A DNA stretch of 64,000 bases from AV40 sp963817335 (GTDB lineage: Bacteria; Verrucomicrobiota; Verrucomicrobiia; Chthoniobacterales; UBA10450): the NCBI GenBank assembly GCA_963817335.1, contig CAWFNX010000001.1, forward strand, positions 868,001-932,000, in the 5' to 3' direction. A model generated the notes under the pieces. The model was given only the letters and a program-made list of their open reading frames with translations. It was not told where the DNA came from and searched no databases. Positions 45,162 to 53,127 of the stretch are shown here, in pieces (positions within the stretch are counted from its first letter, which is position 1; every line of letters starts with the position of its first letter). The translations under genes were made by a program, and so were the position numbers.

Positions 45162-45230
45162 AATCCGACAAAACGACCACCATGTCGATTGGACGAAAGG
45201 CCTACCCGATGGCGGGAAGAGGTCGGACGA

Positions 45231-45404
45231 TTACGCCTGAGTGTGGCGCGCGTAATGACGATCGACTCCCTTGGGTAGGAGACGTTTCCGGCCGCGCTGA
45301 CGGCGCCGGGCCAGAGTGGCACGCCCACCTTTAGTTCGCATTCGAGCGCGGAAACCGTGCTGCCGCTTGCGAGTTCTCTTTGAAGGCTGATACGTGCGTT
45401 TCAT
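45231..45404 (-). CDS. rpmH: 50S ribosomal protein L34
   Basis: 57 residues beginning MKRTYQPSKRTRKRQHGFR, the near-invariant L34 sequence, followed by MRTKGGRATLARRRQRGRKRL. The usual follower, rnpA, is not present. A desaturase gene starts 69 bp downstream and the short intervening frame does not resemble RNase P protein. dnaA is also absent upstream. Confidence 0.96.
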   Translation of the reverse strand: MKRTYQPSKRTRKRQHGFRARMRTKGGRATLARRRQRGRKRLLPKGVDRHYARHTQA

Positions 45405-45443
45405 AAGGCCAAAAAATTCGCTCGACGCGAATTGAGAGCGGTT

Positions 45444-45471
45444 ACCTTAGGATGGACGAGGGGATTGTCAA
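45444..45471 (-). promoter_or_regulatory. Possible sigma-70 promoter of rpmH
   Basis: On the minus strand TTGACA (45471-45466) is followed after 16 bases by TAAGGT (45449-45444). It lies 40 bases before the rpmH ATG. The -35 is perfect and the -10 is weak. Confidence 0.4.
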
Positions 45472-45538
45472 TGCAGTCAGCTGGGGGATTTCGTTCCTAA
45501 TCGCTAGTTGCAAGCAGGGTCAATTTCTGGAATAAGCA

Positions 45539-46045
45539 ATGCAAAGCACACTAAGGGTGAGCGAAAAAGTCGTCATTGAGCCGGCCACGGAGGCTGATTT
45601 GGATGAGTTATCCGAGATGCTCGGCGACCTCTTCTCGCAGGAGAGCGACTTCCGTCCGGACAAGGAGAAGCAGCTCCGGGGTTTGCGACTAATTTTCGAA
45701 CAACCCAGCCGAGGTCGCGTGTTCGTCCTCCGCCGTGACGGGATGATCGTTGGCATGATCAATTTGCTGTTCACCATTAGCACGGCCGAGGGCGGTTTCG
45801 TCGTTTTGCTCGAGGACTTGGTGGTCCATAAGAAATATCAGGGGCACGGTTACGGTGCGATGCTGCTTAACCACGCGATCGAATTCGCCCGTCAGAAAAA
45901 TTTCCTCCGCATCACTCTTCTGACCGATCGCCCCGAAAATGTGGCCCATGAATTTTTCCGGCGACACGGGTTCCACGAATCAACGATGATTCCGATGCGG
46001 CTCCTGATCACGCCCGAGCCTGACCAGTCGCAGGCAAGCCTGTAG
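45539..46045 (+). CDS. GNAT-family N-acetyltransferase
   Basis: 168 residues. The acetyl-CoA-binding motif A is LEDLVVHKKYQGHGYGAMLLNHAIEFA (Q/R-x-x-G-x-G/A as YQGHGYG). EPATEADLDELSEMLGDLF is the typical first helix and AHEFFRRHGF the C-terminal motif. The substrate is unknown. It stands alone, divergent from rpmH and convergent with the gene at 46054. Confidence 0.85.
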   Translation: MQSTLRVSEKVVIEPATEADLDELSEMLGDLFSQESDFRPDKEKQLRGLRLIFEQPSRGRVFVLRRDGMIVGMINLLFTISTAEGGFVVLLEDLVVHKKYQGHGYGAMLLNHAIEFARQKNFLRITLLTDRPENVAHEFFRRHGFHESTMIPMRLLITPEPDQSQASL

Positions 46046-46053
46046 ATCGGCCT

Positions 46054-46593
46054 TTAGGGAAAAATGCGGTGAATGGCCCGCCCTAAACGACGCCATCCGA
46101 TCGTGATTGGGTTGGCCGGTTCCGCCCGCCGGCGGTGACGGACCTGTTGTTCGTCCTCTTTTACGACTAACACCAGCAGCAATTGGCCGCTTCCGACCTG
46201 GGGACCTTTGATCACTAACGGGCTGCTTCTGCTCAGGTTCGCATCCGTTTCCAACAGAACGTCTTTTTCTTTGTAAAGCTTGAGATTCAAAGCATAACCG
46301 GCGTCGCTTTCGCCGCGGGCGTCGCAATGGAGAGAAAAATATTTGCTCGCGGCAAGCCAGTCTTCATCACCGGTTCTTAACGTTTTGTTCGACTGACCAA
46401 TGACTTCGAACTGATTGTAACCAAACAGATCCTTCAGGGTCTGTTCGAATTTGGTCAACTCCGGCGGGACTGCCGCGGGCTGAGGCACATTTTCGGCGAT
46501 GACGAGTCCGCTCCAAACTGCGTGCGCCGCGTCAGCCGACACCACGCCCACTGCCAACACCACCACCGCGGCGATAAGCAGGAGCCTCAGCAT
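46054..46593 (-). CDS. Exported protein of unknown function in an ECF sigma operon
   Basis: 179 residues with an N-terminal signal or anchor segment (LRLLLIAAVVVLAVGVVSADAAHA). The remainder is mixed alpha/beta (LTKFEQTLKDLFGYNQFEVIGQS; GSGQLLLVLVVKEDEQQV). No family is recognised. It lies 9 bp downstream of the anti-sigma-like gene and is probably the third or fourth gene of that operon, so an envelope-related role is inferred. Confidence 0.55.
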   Translation of the reverse strand: MLRLLLIAAVVVLAVGVVSADAAHAVWSGLVIAENVPQPAAVPPELTKFEQTLKDLFGYNQFEVIGQSNKTLRTGDEDWLAASKYFSLHCDARGESDAGYALNLKLYKEKDVLLETDANLSRSSPLVIKGPQVGSGQLLLVLVVKEDEQQVRHRRRAEPANPITIGWRRLGRAIHRIFP

Positions 46594-46602
46594 TGAATGA
46601 GC

Positions 46603-47121
46603 CTATTTTGCTGCGTAGTCGGCTGGGAGCGTTTGTAATCCCTCGGTCCACAGCACTGTAACCTTGTTGTCGTTCTTGCTCTCGAAAATCGAAATGGTCG
46701 CGTTCGGATTTGCGGCCGGATCGACTTTCGAATTCAAAATTTGCGTCAGATATTCCGACTGCTGACCGGGCTGATGCTGGCGCATGATCGCGACCGAGAA
46801 AATCAGGAACAGCGCAAGCGCAGTTGCTCCCGACCAGGCCAGTCGCGGAACCGTCCACCAGCTCGATCTCCTTCCGCGGCTGGTCGACGGATCATCCGTT
46901 TCGCGAGCAATGCGCTCGCGAAGTTGGTGATTGAAGAATTCCTCATTGCTCAGGGCCTGGGCTCCGAGTTCCTTCTTTAAGAACGCACCCAGTTTGTGCG
47001 CCTCTCGCTTCTCGGCCTCGGCCGCCGCCAAATCTGGCAGCGACGATTCGAATTCAATTAGTTCTCTGCCGGTCAATTGGCCATCGAGCCAGGCAGTCCA
47101 TTTTTCTTCATACGTTTTCAT
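46603..47121 (-). CDS. Anti-sigma-factor-like single-span membrane protein
   Basis: 172 residues. An N-terminal helical domain (KWTAWLDGQLTGRELIEFESSLPD...AEKREAHKLGAFLKKEL) has the size and style of anti-sigma domains but lacks the HxxxCxxC zinc motif. One membrane helix (LAWSGATALALFLIFSVAI, about 97-115) separates it from a short outer domain (VDPAANPNATISIFESKN). Its start overlaps the end of the ECF sigma gene by 14 bases, the usual sigma/anti-sigma coupling. Confidence 0.7.
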   Translation of the reverse strand: MKTYEEKWTAWLDGQLTGRELIEFESSLPDLAAAEAEKREAHKLGAFLKKELGAQALSNEEFFNHQLRERIARETDDPSTSRGRRSSWWTVPRLAWSGATALALFLIFSVAIMRQHQPGQQSEYLTQILNSKVDPAANPNATISIFESKNDNKVTVLWTEGLQTLPADYAAK

Positions 47122-47719
47122 ACACGTCCTTCAGGGTATTTTGTAACTTTTTTCGGGCGTAAAACAGGCGCGACATCACGGTGCCGATTGAGCAACCGAG
47201 GCTCTCAGCAATCTCGTGATATTGCATTTCTTCAATTTCTTTCATCAAAATTACCGCCCTGTGTTCGGGCGAAAGCTGGGCGATGGCCTGATCGATCCGG
47301 GCCCGGATTTCGCTTTGCTCCATCCGTTGATGGGGCAGAGGGTCCGCTTTTGGAACCGTCTTCGACGCGGGCTCGATCTCCTTGAGTTGAATCGAATCGT
47401 CGAATTCAGCGCCGCCGGCTTTGATCTGCCGTTTGCGCAACCAGTCAATCGTGACGTTCATCACGATGCGATAAATCCAGGTATAAAACGATGATTTCCC
47501 TTGGAAGCGTCCGATCGATTTCCAAGCTTTGACAAAGCTGTCCTGCGCCAGGTCCCAGGCGTCCTGCTCGTTATGGACCATGTTGTAAATCATAGCGAAA
47601 ACTCGGGTTCGGTAGCGGATCACCAGCTGGTCAAATGCCTCAGAATCACCGGCCTGGCATCGTTTTACCAGGTCGAGTTCCGACACATCGGCTTGGGCCG
47701 GAGTCGTTTCCGTTTGCAT
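47108..47719 (-). CDS. ECF RNA polymerase sigma factor (RpoE-like)
   Basis: 203 residues. Region 2 is FDQLVIRYRTRVFAMIYNMVHNEQDAWDLAQDSFVKAWKSIGRFQGKSSFYTWIYRI. A linker of about 40 residues precedes region 4 (LSPEHRAVILMKEIEEMQYHEIAESLGCSIGTVMSRLFYARKKL). It would direct polymerase to stress or envelope genes, held by the membrane protein encoded next. The hypothetical gene at 47748 lies 28 bp upstream. Confidence 0.92.
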   Translation of the reverse strand: MQTETTPAQADVSELDLVKRCQAGDSEAFDQLVIRYRTRVFAMIYNMVHNEQDAWDLAQDSFVKAWKSIGRFQGKSSFYTWIYRIVMNVTIDWLRKRQIKAGGAEFDDSIQLKEIEPASKTVPKADPLPHQRMEQSEIRARIDQAIAQLSPEHRAVILMKEIEEMQYHEIAESLGCSIGTVMSRLFYARKKLQNTLKDVYENV

Positions 47720-47747
47720 ATTTGGACGGAACCGGGGCCTATTTCAT

Positions 47748-48416
47748 TCAACTCCGATAACCTTCGGAGCCGAACCGCCGTCGCCATTCGCCGCGATATT
47801 CACCCATCAGGGTAATAATGCCGTCGCGCACCTGAAAAAGTCGTTGCTGCAGAACGGAATACTGCCGGGCCGCGATCAGCTTTTTGGACAGCAATTTAGC
47901 CGCAGAATCCAGCGAGACGGTGATCGCTTTCAAGGCCCGCTTGAGATATGCGATTGTCATACCGAGCTCGTCCACGTCGTCGTCGCTCAGGGCCGCAGCG
48001 AGCTTCGCGCTGGCCAAAGCCGCGTGGGTGGCCAGTTTGATTGCGACCGGTTCGTCCTGGAGGGCCGTGTTTTGATCGAACAACTTGTCGATCCACACCG
48101 TTAGGGCGAAGGCCGCGCGATAGAGGATGTGGTCCTCGAATGTTTCCGCGGGCTGCTCAGGTTCGGTTGGAGTTTCATCGTCCGAAGATCGCCAATCTTC
48201 ATCCAACAACGCGTCGACCTCGGCGCTCCAATCGTCGGCTCCGGCTGTCGTAGTCCAACCCATTTCGCGGGCGATGATCTCGTCGCGTTGCGGATCATCA
48301 ATGTACTTCTCCAACAGCTCCATGTATTTCTCAGTCCGCTGGTCCTGCTGCTGAAGGAACCGTTCCCAATCGTACTCGTCCCAGATTCCTTCCCGTTCGC
48401 CCTCGAAGCCGGACAT
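47748..48416 (-). CDS. Acidic cytosolic protein of unknown function
   Basis: 222 residues. The first 90 are rich in Asp/Glu/Trp (GIWDEYDWERFLQQQDQRTEKYMELLEKY; SSDDETPTEPEQPAETFED). The second half is helical (ALTVWIDKLFDQN, AIKLATHAALASAKLAAAL, MTIAYLKRALKAITVSLDSAAKLL). No homology is recognised. It lies 28 bp upstream of the ECF sigma gene on the same strand and may be part of that operon. Confidence 0.6.
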   Translation of the reverse strand: MSGFEGEREGIWDEYDWERFLQQQDQRTEKYMELLEKYIDDPQRDEIIAREMGWTTTAGADDWSAEVDALLDEDWRSSDDETPTEPEQPAETFEDHILYRAAFALTVWIDKLFDQNTALQDEPVAIKLATHAALASAKLAAALSDDDVDELGMTIAYLKRALKAITVSLDSAAKLLSKKLIAARQYSVLQQRLFQVRDGIITLMGEYRGEWRRRFGSEGYRS

Positions 48417-48496
48417 ACACTTCGACTAAACCCATCTTCCCTGTTCGTGCAAAAAATTTTGCTGCGAATTCCGGTGATCGCCAAAGCGAGCTTTCT

Positions 48497-51442
48497 CTAC
48501 CGGTCCGGCGTCGGTGAAGCTACAATTTTGTCGAAGCGCGGATCTTTCCGAAGCGGATCGAACATCGGATCGAGTCGGAGCAGCGCCCGAGTGAGCGGCA
48601 CATTCGCGGCTATGGCACCGTTGTAAGGTATCGAGAGCAGGTTCTCCAAAGCAGCAATGGCGCGGTCGGGCTCTCCCGCCTGTGCCGCCACCCGCGCAAG
48701 GAATTCGATCGGATCGGGACCATTCACCGCGTCCTTCTCTATTGGATTCGCGGCGATGGCGCGTTCGGTCAGAGCTAACGCCGCGGCTTTGTCCCCGAGG
48801 CCCATGTTGGTCAGCGCGAGATCACCCATCAGAAAAAAATTCTTCGGCTGTTCTTTGAGAAAAAATTCCAACTCACTGCGCGCCTGTCGCCAACTTTCCT
48901 GAGCGGCAGAATGGTCGCCGGCAGCGTCTTGCGCCCAACCCATCCAGAAGCGTAGTTCGCCATCCTGATAAGCCGATGGTGGTTTAAGGTTGGCCAATGT
49001 TTCTTTTAGCCGAGGGATGATTTGAGCAGAACGGCGTTCCAGGATCGCTTGATAAACCTGTGTTTCCAACGCGCCAGGGTCGTCGGCGTTTGGATGAAGC
49101 GGCGCCAGGAGCGCCGACGCGCGCGCAAGATCGCCTTCGGCCTGTGCAATAGTCGCCTTTTGCACCACAGTATCGACGTCGTCTGGTGTGATATCGAGAA
49201 CCTGATCAAGCTTTCGCAGCGCTTTGGGGAAGCGACGAAGGGCGACATTGGAACGCGCATGTTGAGTGAGTAGGTTGACGTTGCGCGGGTCGAGTCTCTC
49301 TGCTTCGTCGAAGTAGGAGTCGCTCCGCTCCCACTGACCTCTTCTCCGTGCAGCATAGGCCAGAGACTCAGGAATCCGACTGCTGTTCGGCAGGGATTGG
49401 CGTGCCTGTTCAAAGTAACGCACGGCGGTACCGTAATCTTTCAAACAAGCGTAGTAGTAAGTTCCTTTGGCAAGCAGCGCCTCACCGAGCTTAGGCTGAA
49501 GAGTAAGGGCGGTTTCGGATGCCTGCCATGCCTCATCACGGAGGGCGACCGTTGGTTGAAGAGTCGATGTGATATAGCCGTGCGCATCCACGTATGACAG
49601 CAATGCCCAGCTAAGAGCGAACTTCGGGTCTAACCTCACCGCTTCCCTGAGATATTTCTGTGCGCCGAGGGAGTTCGCCGGCGTGTTTGCCGTTTTTAAT
49701 GTATACGCGAGCCCACGCAGATAGGCATCGTAGGCCTCAGGGTTGTCCGTCGGTTTAGCGGAGATGGCTTGTTCTTCCTGATCAGTGAGTTTCGCTCGCA
49801 ATTGGTCGGCGATGGCTCTTGCCACGTCACTTTCGACCGAAAAGATGTCGGTTACGTTACGATCAAACGTATCCGCCCAAAGATGCGAATTATTGCTCGT
49901 TTTGATCAACTGCACGTTCACGCGCACGGCGTCGCCGCTCTTTTGCATGCTCCCTTCGAGAATGTGGGCGACGCCAAGTTGTCTGGCGATCTCAGGCAAA
50001 TTCTCCGGCACGCCCTTGTAACGCTGCGTCGATGTGCGTGAGATGACCTTGAGATCGGCGATCTTCGATAAGCGCGTTAAAATCTCATCCTGGATGCCTT
50101 CGGCGAGGTAGTCATTTGCTGGGTCTTCACTTCGGTTCTGGAATTGAAGCACAGCAATGCTTTTTTCCGGTATTTGCGAAGCACCGACCGGGCTCATGTT
50201 TCGAAAGGTTGAAGTCAGTTTGGATTGGTAAAATACGACCAGTGCCACCATCGCCGCCGCAATTCCGATGATCCCGGCAATCTGTTGTTTATGCCGCGCG
50301 ATAAATCGTCCGGTCAAATAGCGCGCCGTATTCGGACGGGCGCGAATTGCGCGACCTTCGATATGCCGACGAATATCCTCCGCAAACTCGGAGACGGATG
50401 AGTAACGGCGCGCTGGTTCCTTGCGCAGCGCCATAAGAACAATCCTATCCAGATGGCCGCGTAATTGCCGCCGGACTTGATTGTCGGAAATGCTGAGACT
50501 CGGCCGAACCGGTTCTTGCTCGCCGATCATGCGTGCGACTTCCGCAGGCGATGGGTGCGGTGTCGAAAAAAGATAGGGCGGCCGGTCCGTCAGAAGCTCG
50601 TAGAGTAGCGCACCGAGGGCATAGACATCACTCGCGGGTGTGATTTTTTCTCCACGGGCTTGTTCCGGCGAAGCGCAAACAGGAGTGAACCTTCGCTCGG
50701 CGGTCAGGGTTTGTTCGATTCCGTGGTCTTCCGAGGCCAGAAATTTCGCGATACCGAAGTCGAGCAGCTTGGGTTCGCCATCTTGCCTTACGAAAATATT
50801 GCCGGGCTTCAGATCGCGATGTACTACGCGATGCTCGTGCGCGAAGTGGACCGCTTCGCACACCTTGAGGAAAAGTTGCAGCCTCCCCGCGATAGGTAGC
50901 TGCTTATCCCGAACGTATTGCGTAATGGATACTCCCGCGACGTATTCCATGACAAAGTAGGGCAACCCGTCATCAGTCGTTCCGGCATCGAGCAGTCGCG
51001 CGATATTCGGATGATCGAGGCGCGCAAGGATCCGTCGCTCGGCGTGGAAGCGGCGTAAGATTTCGTCCGTGTCGGTGCCGCGCTTCAGGAGTTTGATCGC
51101 GACTTCTTTATCGAACTGTCCATCGGCCCGTTTCGCTAGGTATACAGCTCCCATCCCGCCTCGGCCGATTTCCCGCGTGATTTCGTAAGCCCCGATTCGC
51201 CGTCCGATTAGTTGGTCGGGTGCGGTGCGTTCGAGCGACAACGGCGTGTTGTCCGCCAATTCGTCCAGCTTCCGAGTCGACTGTGCCATCAACGCCTCAA
51301 CCTCTCGCATTAAGGTTGTGTCGCCGTGGCACGAGTTCTCTAGAAAAGCCGCCCGCTCTTTTGGGGATTCGAGTTCCAGCGCATGAGCCAGAATGGCTTT
51401 TACTCGCTGCCATTGCCGCGCGGTCGTCTCAACATTAGTCAT
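48497..51442 (-). CDS. Ser/Thr protein kinase with membrane helix, TolB/FlgO-like domain and TPRs
   Basis: 981 residues in this order: helical pre-domain (WQRVKAILAHALELESPKERAAFLENSC, 11-38), kinase domain (glycine loop IGRGGMGAVY 92-101, AIKLLK, catalytic HRDLKPGN, metal-binding DFGIA), one membrane helix (IAGIIGIAAAMVALVVFY, about 385-402), a TolB-N-like domain (SIAVLQFQNRSEDPANDYLAEGIQDEILTRLSK...LEGSMQKSGDAVRVNVQLI), then TPRs to the end. This architecture is common in Acidobacteriota and Verrucomicrobiota beside an ECF sigma gene. It starts 3 bp after that gene. Input signal and targets are unknown. Confidence 0.92.
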   Translation of the reverse strand: MTNVETTARQWQRVKAILAHALELESPKERAAFLENSCHGDTTLMREVEALMAQSTRKLDELADNTPLSLERTAPDQLIGRRIGAYEITREIGRGGMGAVYLAKRADGQFDKEVAIKLLKRGTDTDEILRRFHAERRILARLDHPNIARLLDAGTTDDGLPYFVMEYVAGVSITQYVRDKQLPIAGRLQLFLKVCEAVHFAHEHRVVHRDLKPGNIFVRQDGEPKLLDFGIAKFLASEDHGIEQTLTAERRFTPVCASPEQARGEKITPASDVYALGALLYELLTDRPPYLFSTPHPSPAEVARMIGEQEPVRPSLSISDNQVRRQLRGHLDRIVLMALRKEPARRYSSVSEFAEDIRRHIEGRAIRARPNTARYLTGRFIARHKQQIAGIIGIAAAMVALVVFYQSKLTSTFRNMSPVGASQIPEKSIAVLQFQNRSEDPANDYLAEGIQDEILTRLSKIADLKVISRTSTQRYKGVPENLPEIARQLGVAHILEGSMQKSGDAVRVNVQLIKTSNNSHLWADTFDRNVTDIFSVESDVARAIADQLRAKLTDQEEQAISAKPTDNPEAYDAYLRGLAYTLKTANTPANSLGAQKYLREAVRLDPKFALSWALLSYVDAHGYITSTLQPTVALRDEAWQASETALTLQPKLGEALLAKGTYYYACLKDYGTAVRYFEQARQSLPNSSRIPESLAYAARRRGQWERSDSYFDEAERLDPRNVNLLTQHARSNVALRRFPKALRKLDQVLDITPDDVDTVVQKATIAQAEGDLARASALLAPLHPNADDPGALETQVYQAILERRSAQIIPRLKETLANLKPPSAYQDGELRFWMGWAQDAAGDHSAAQESWRQARSELEFFLKEQPKNFFLMGDLALTNMGLGDKAAALALTERAIAANPIEKDAVNGPDPIEFLARVAAQAGEPDRAIAALENLLSIPYNGAIAANVPLTRALLRLDPMFDPLRKDPRFDKIVASPTPDR

Positions 51443-51445
51443 TCG

Positions 51446-52030
51446 TTAGGTAGTCTTGGCAAACTCCGATAGCTCGCGCTGCAGCCAGAGTTTTGCTGTG
51501 GCCCATTCCCGCTTTACGGTGATAGGCGCGATCTCCAAGACCTTCGCGATTTCTTCAACGGTCAAGCCGCCGAAAAACCTAAACTCAACGATTTGGGCTT
51601 GTCTCCTGTCTAGCTCTTCAAGCCTGCGCAAGGCCTCATCCACCGCCACTAGACTCATATCGCGCTGCTTGTAGAAGTCGATAGCTTCATCAAATTGGAG
51701 ACGTACTGCATTTGCGCCGCCACGCTTCTCCGCGGTATGGGCAATGGCATGGTTGATCAAAATCCTGCGCATCATTCGCGCCGCAATGCCGAGAAAGTGT
51801 GCGCGGTTTTGCCAATTGATTGAAGATTGGTCCGTGAGGCGAAGATAGACTTCGTGGACCAAGGCAGTCGGCTGGAGCGTGTGATCCGACCTCTCATCAC
51901 GCAGGTGTCCAGCAGCGAGCCGGCGTAATTCTTCGTAGGCGGCTGGAATCATCGCGGTCAACGTGGCCACCTCGCTTTCATTGCTACGGGGGATCAAATC
52001 CGCCAGGAGCGCGGCATCGTCAGGCCTCAC
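51446..52030 (-). CDS. ECF sigma factor, TIGR02999-type, paired with the kinase
   Basis: 194 residues. LRRLAAGHLRDERSDHTLQPTALVHEVYLRL, NRAHFLGIAARMMRRILINHAIAHTAEKRGG and region 4 RRQAQIVEFRFFGGLTVEEIAKVLEIAPITVKREW match the TIGR02999 family, which typically pairs with Ser/Thr kinases. There is no anti-sigma gene, so control through the neighbouring kinase is likely. Confidence 0.9.
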   Translation of the reverse strand: MRPDDAALLADLIPRSNESEVATLTAMIPAAYEELRRLAAGHLRDERSDHTLQPTALVHEVYLRLTDQSSINWQNRAHFLGIAARMMRRILINHAIAHTAEKRGGANAVRLQFDEAIDFYKQRDMSLVAVDEALRRLEELDRRQAQIVEFRFFGGLTVEEIAKVLEIAPITVKREWATAKLWLQRELSEFAKTT

Positions 52031-52094
52031 GACGGAGATGCTATCATATCTCGCCCTACAAGAGCGAGAACTTATCGCGGTGGATTGGATTTAT

Positions 52095-52140
52095 ATGAAA
52101 CCGTTCATCCGACTTTCCTGCGTTAGCTCACTGGGCCGGT
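52095..52140 (+). promoter_or_regulatory. Repeated upstream box, copy 1
   Basis: ATGAAAC...CTGCGTTAGCTCACTG then GGCCGGT recurs at 52453-52502 with the core CTGCGTTAGCyCA-TG...GGCCGGT conserved. Each copy lies about 60-75 bp before a start codon. It may be a shared promoter, possibly for the adjacent ECF sigma factor. Confidence 0.4.
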
Positions 52141-52213
52141 GAGATTAATGGCGTTTCGTCCCGATCATGCCGGTGATTGCTATGGATATTCTCATAACCT
52201 CACCTTTCGACAC

Positions 52214-52387
52214 ATGACTCCAGAACGATGGCAGCAGGTAAAAGCAATTCTAGTTAGCGCGATCGAGTACGATAATGCGCTCCTGCGAGCTGCCTTCGTT
52301 GAACGTTCTTGTGCGGGCGATCCGCTCCTCAAACAAGAAGTCGAAACACTACTCGCGTACGCGGACAAGGACGACGGCGATCTGTAG
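52214..52387 (+). pseudogene. Truncated N-terminal fragment of a Ser/Thr-kinase gene
   Basis: 57 codons: TPERWQQVKAILVSAIEYDNALLRAAFVERSCAGDPLLKQEVETLLAYADKDDGDL. It aligns with residues 8-58 of the kinase encoded at 48497 (RQWQRVKAILAHALEL..., RAAFLENSC, REVEALMAQ), the helical pre-domain, and stops before any kinase motif. It is either a remnant of a duplicated kinase or a free-standing small protein. Apart from this fragment and the two repeated boxes, 52031-52561 contains no recognised gene. Confidence 0.6.
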
Positions 52388-52452
52388 GCGGGCCCATTTC
52401 AGGGCATGACTGCGTCGCCCAGTCTCATCCTCTCAAACTTTCGCAAATTTCG

Positions 52453-52502
52453 ATGAGACATTTTTCCGCGGTCTTCTGCGTTAGCCCAATGAATCGGCCG
52501 GT
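52453..52502 (+). promoter_or_regulatory. Repeated upstream box, copy 2
   Basis: This is the second copy of the box at 52095 (core CTGCGTTAGCCCAATG...GGCCGGT), 60 bp before the start of the secreted protein gene at 52562. Confidence 0.4.
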
Positions 52503-52561
52503 CATCTAAAAATTTCCGGTCAACAGAAAAAACCTAAATCAAAACCAAGAAAGAAACCAAA

Positions 52562-53056
52562 ATGAAAAATCACATATCACTCTTCGCCGCAGCGTTCCTC
52601 GTGTTCGCCTGTTGCGCCTCCTTCACCGTCACCGCGGCGACACCACCGCCAGCGGCGAGGGACATCCTCATGAGCTTTAACGAAACCCTCGACAGCAGCA
52701 GCACACTCGATGGCAGCGTCACCCTTACTGGCGCCATCAGCGATCGGGGAACCCGTCACGAAGACTTCAGCGTTGTCTCCGTCAACAATGACGGCAGCCA
52801 GGTAGTCGTGAGCGGCACATCAACCATCACCACCAGCAGCGGCACGATCACAACGAAATGGACGGGCACGATCCATTTCGATAACGCCACCTTTAACTCG
52901 ACGTTTCTGGCTTACATCGAAGGAACCGAGTCAGTCACCGGAGGCACGGGCGCCTACGCCGGTGTAGTTGGCAAGCCGGGCACGTTCGAGGCGACGCTGG
53001 ACTATAGTAACGGCAACGTTCTGGGCGTTTTCGAAGCGAAGGTACAGCTAAGGTAG
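52562..53056 (+). CDS. Secreted beta-rich protein
   Basis: 164 residues: signal peptide (KNHISLFAAAFLVFACCASFTVTAA) then a Ser/Thr/Gly-rich beta domain (DGSVTLTGAISDRGTRHEDFSV; GTESVTGGTGAYAGVVGKPGTFEATLDY). The TGGTGAYAG...G motif recalls small lipocalin or allene-oxide-cyclase-like barrels, but the match is weak. It is followed by a strong terminator and preceded by box copy 2. Confidence 0.65.
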   Translation: MKNHISLFAAAFLVFACCASFTVTAATPPPAARDILMSFNETLDSSSTLDGSVTLTGAISDRGTRHEDFSVVSVNNDGSQVVVSGTSTITTSSGTITTKWTGTIHFDNATFNSTFLAYIEGTESVTGGTGAYAGVVGKPGTFEATLDYSNGNVLGVFEAKVQLR

Positions 53057-53078
53057 TTCCTGGCGCAATTCGCAGTCG

Positions 53079-53127
53079 ATCCGAGGTTTCATGCGACTAA
53101 CAATCCATGAAATCTCGGATTTCTTTT
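53079..53127 (+). terminator. Rho-independent terminator
   Basis: A 15-bp stem ATCCGAGGTTTCATG / CATGAAATCTCGGAT (one G-U pair) with a 12-nt loop is followed by TTTCTTTT. It ends the gene at 52562 and lies against the 3' end of convergent rlmN. Confidence 0.88.

Noticed and set aside
45104..45230. rnpA downstream of rpmH
   Set aside because: The short frame there lacks the RNase P protein motif (RNxxKRxxR) and is truncated by the desaturase start.
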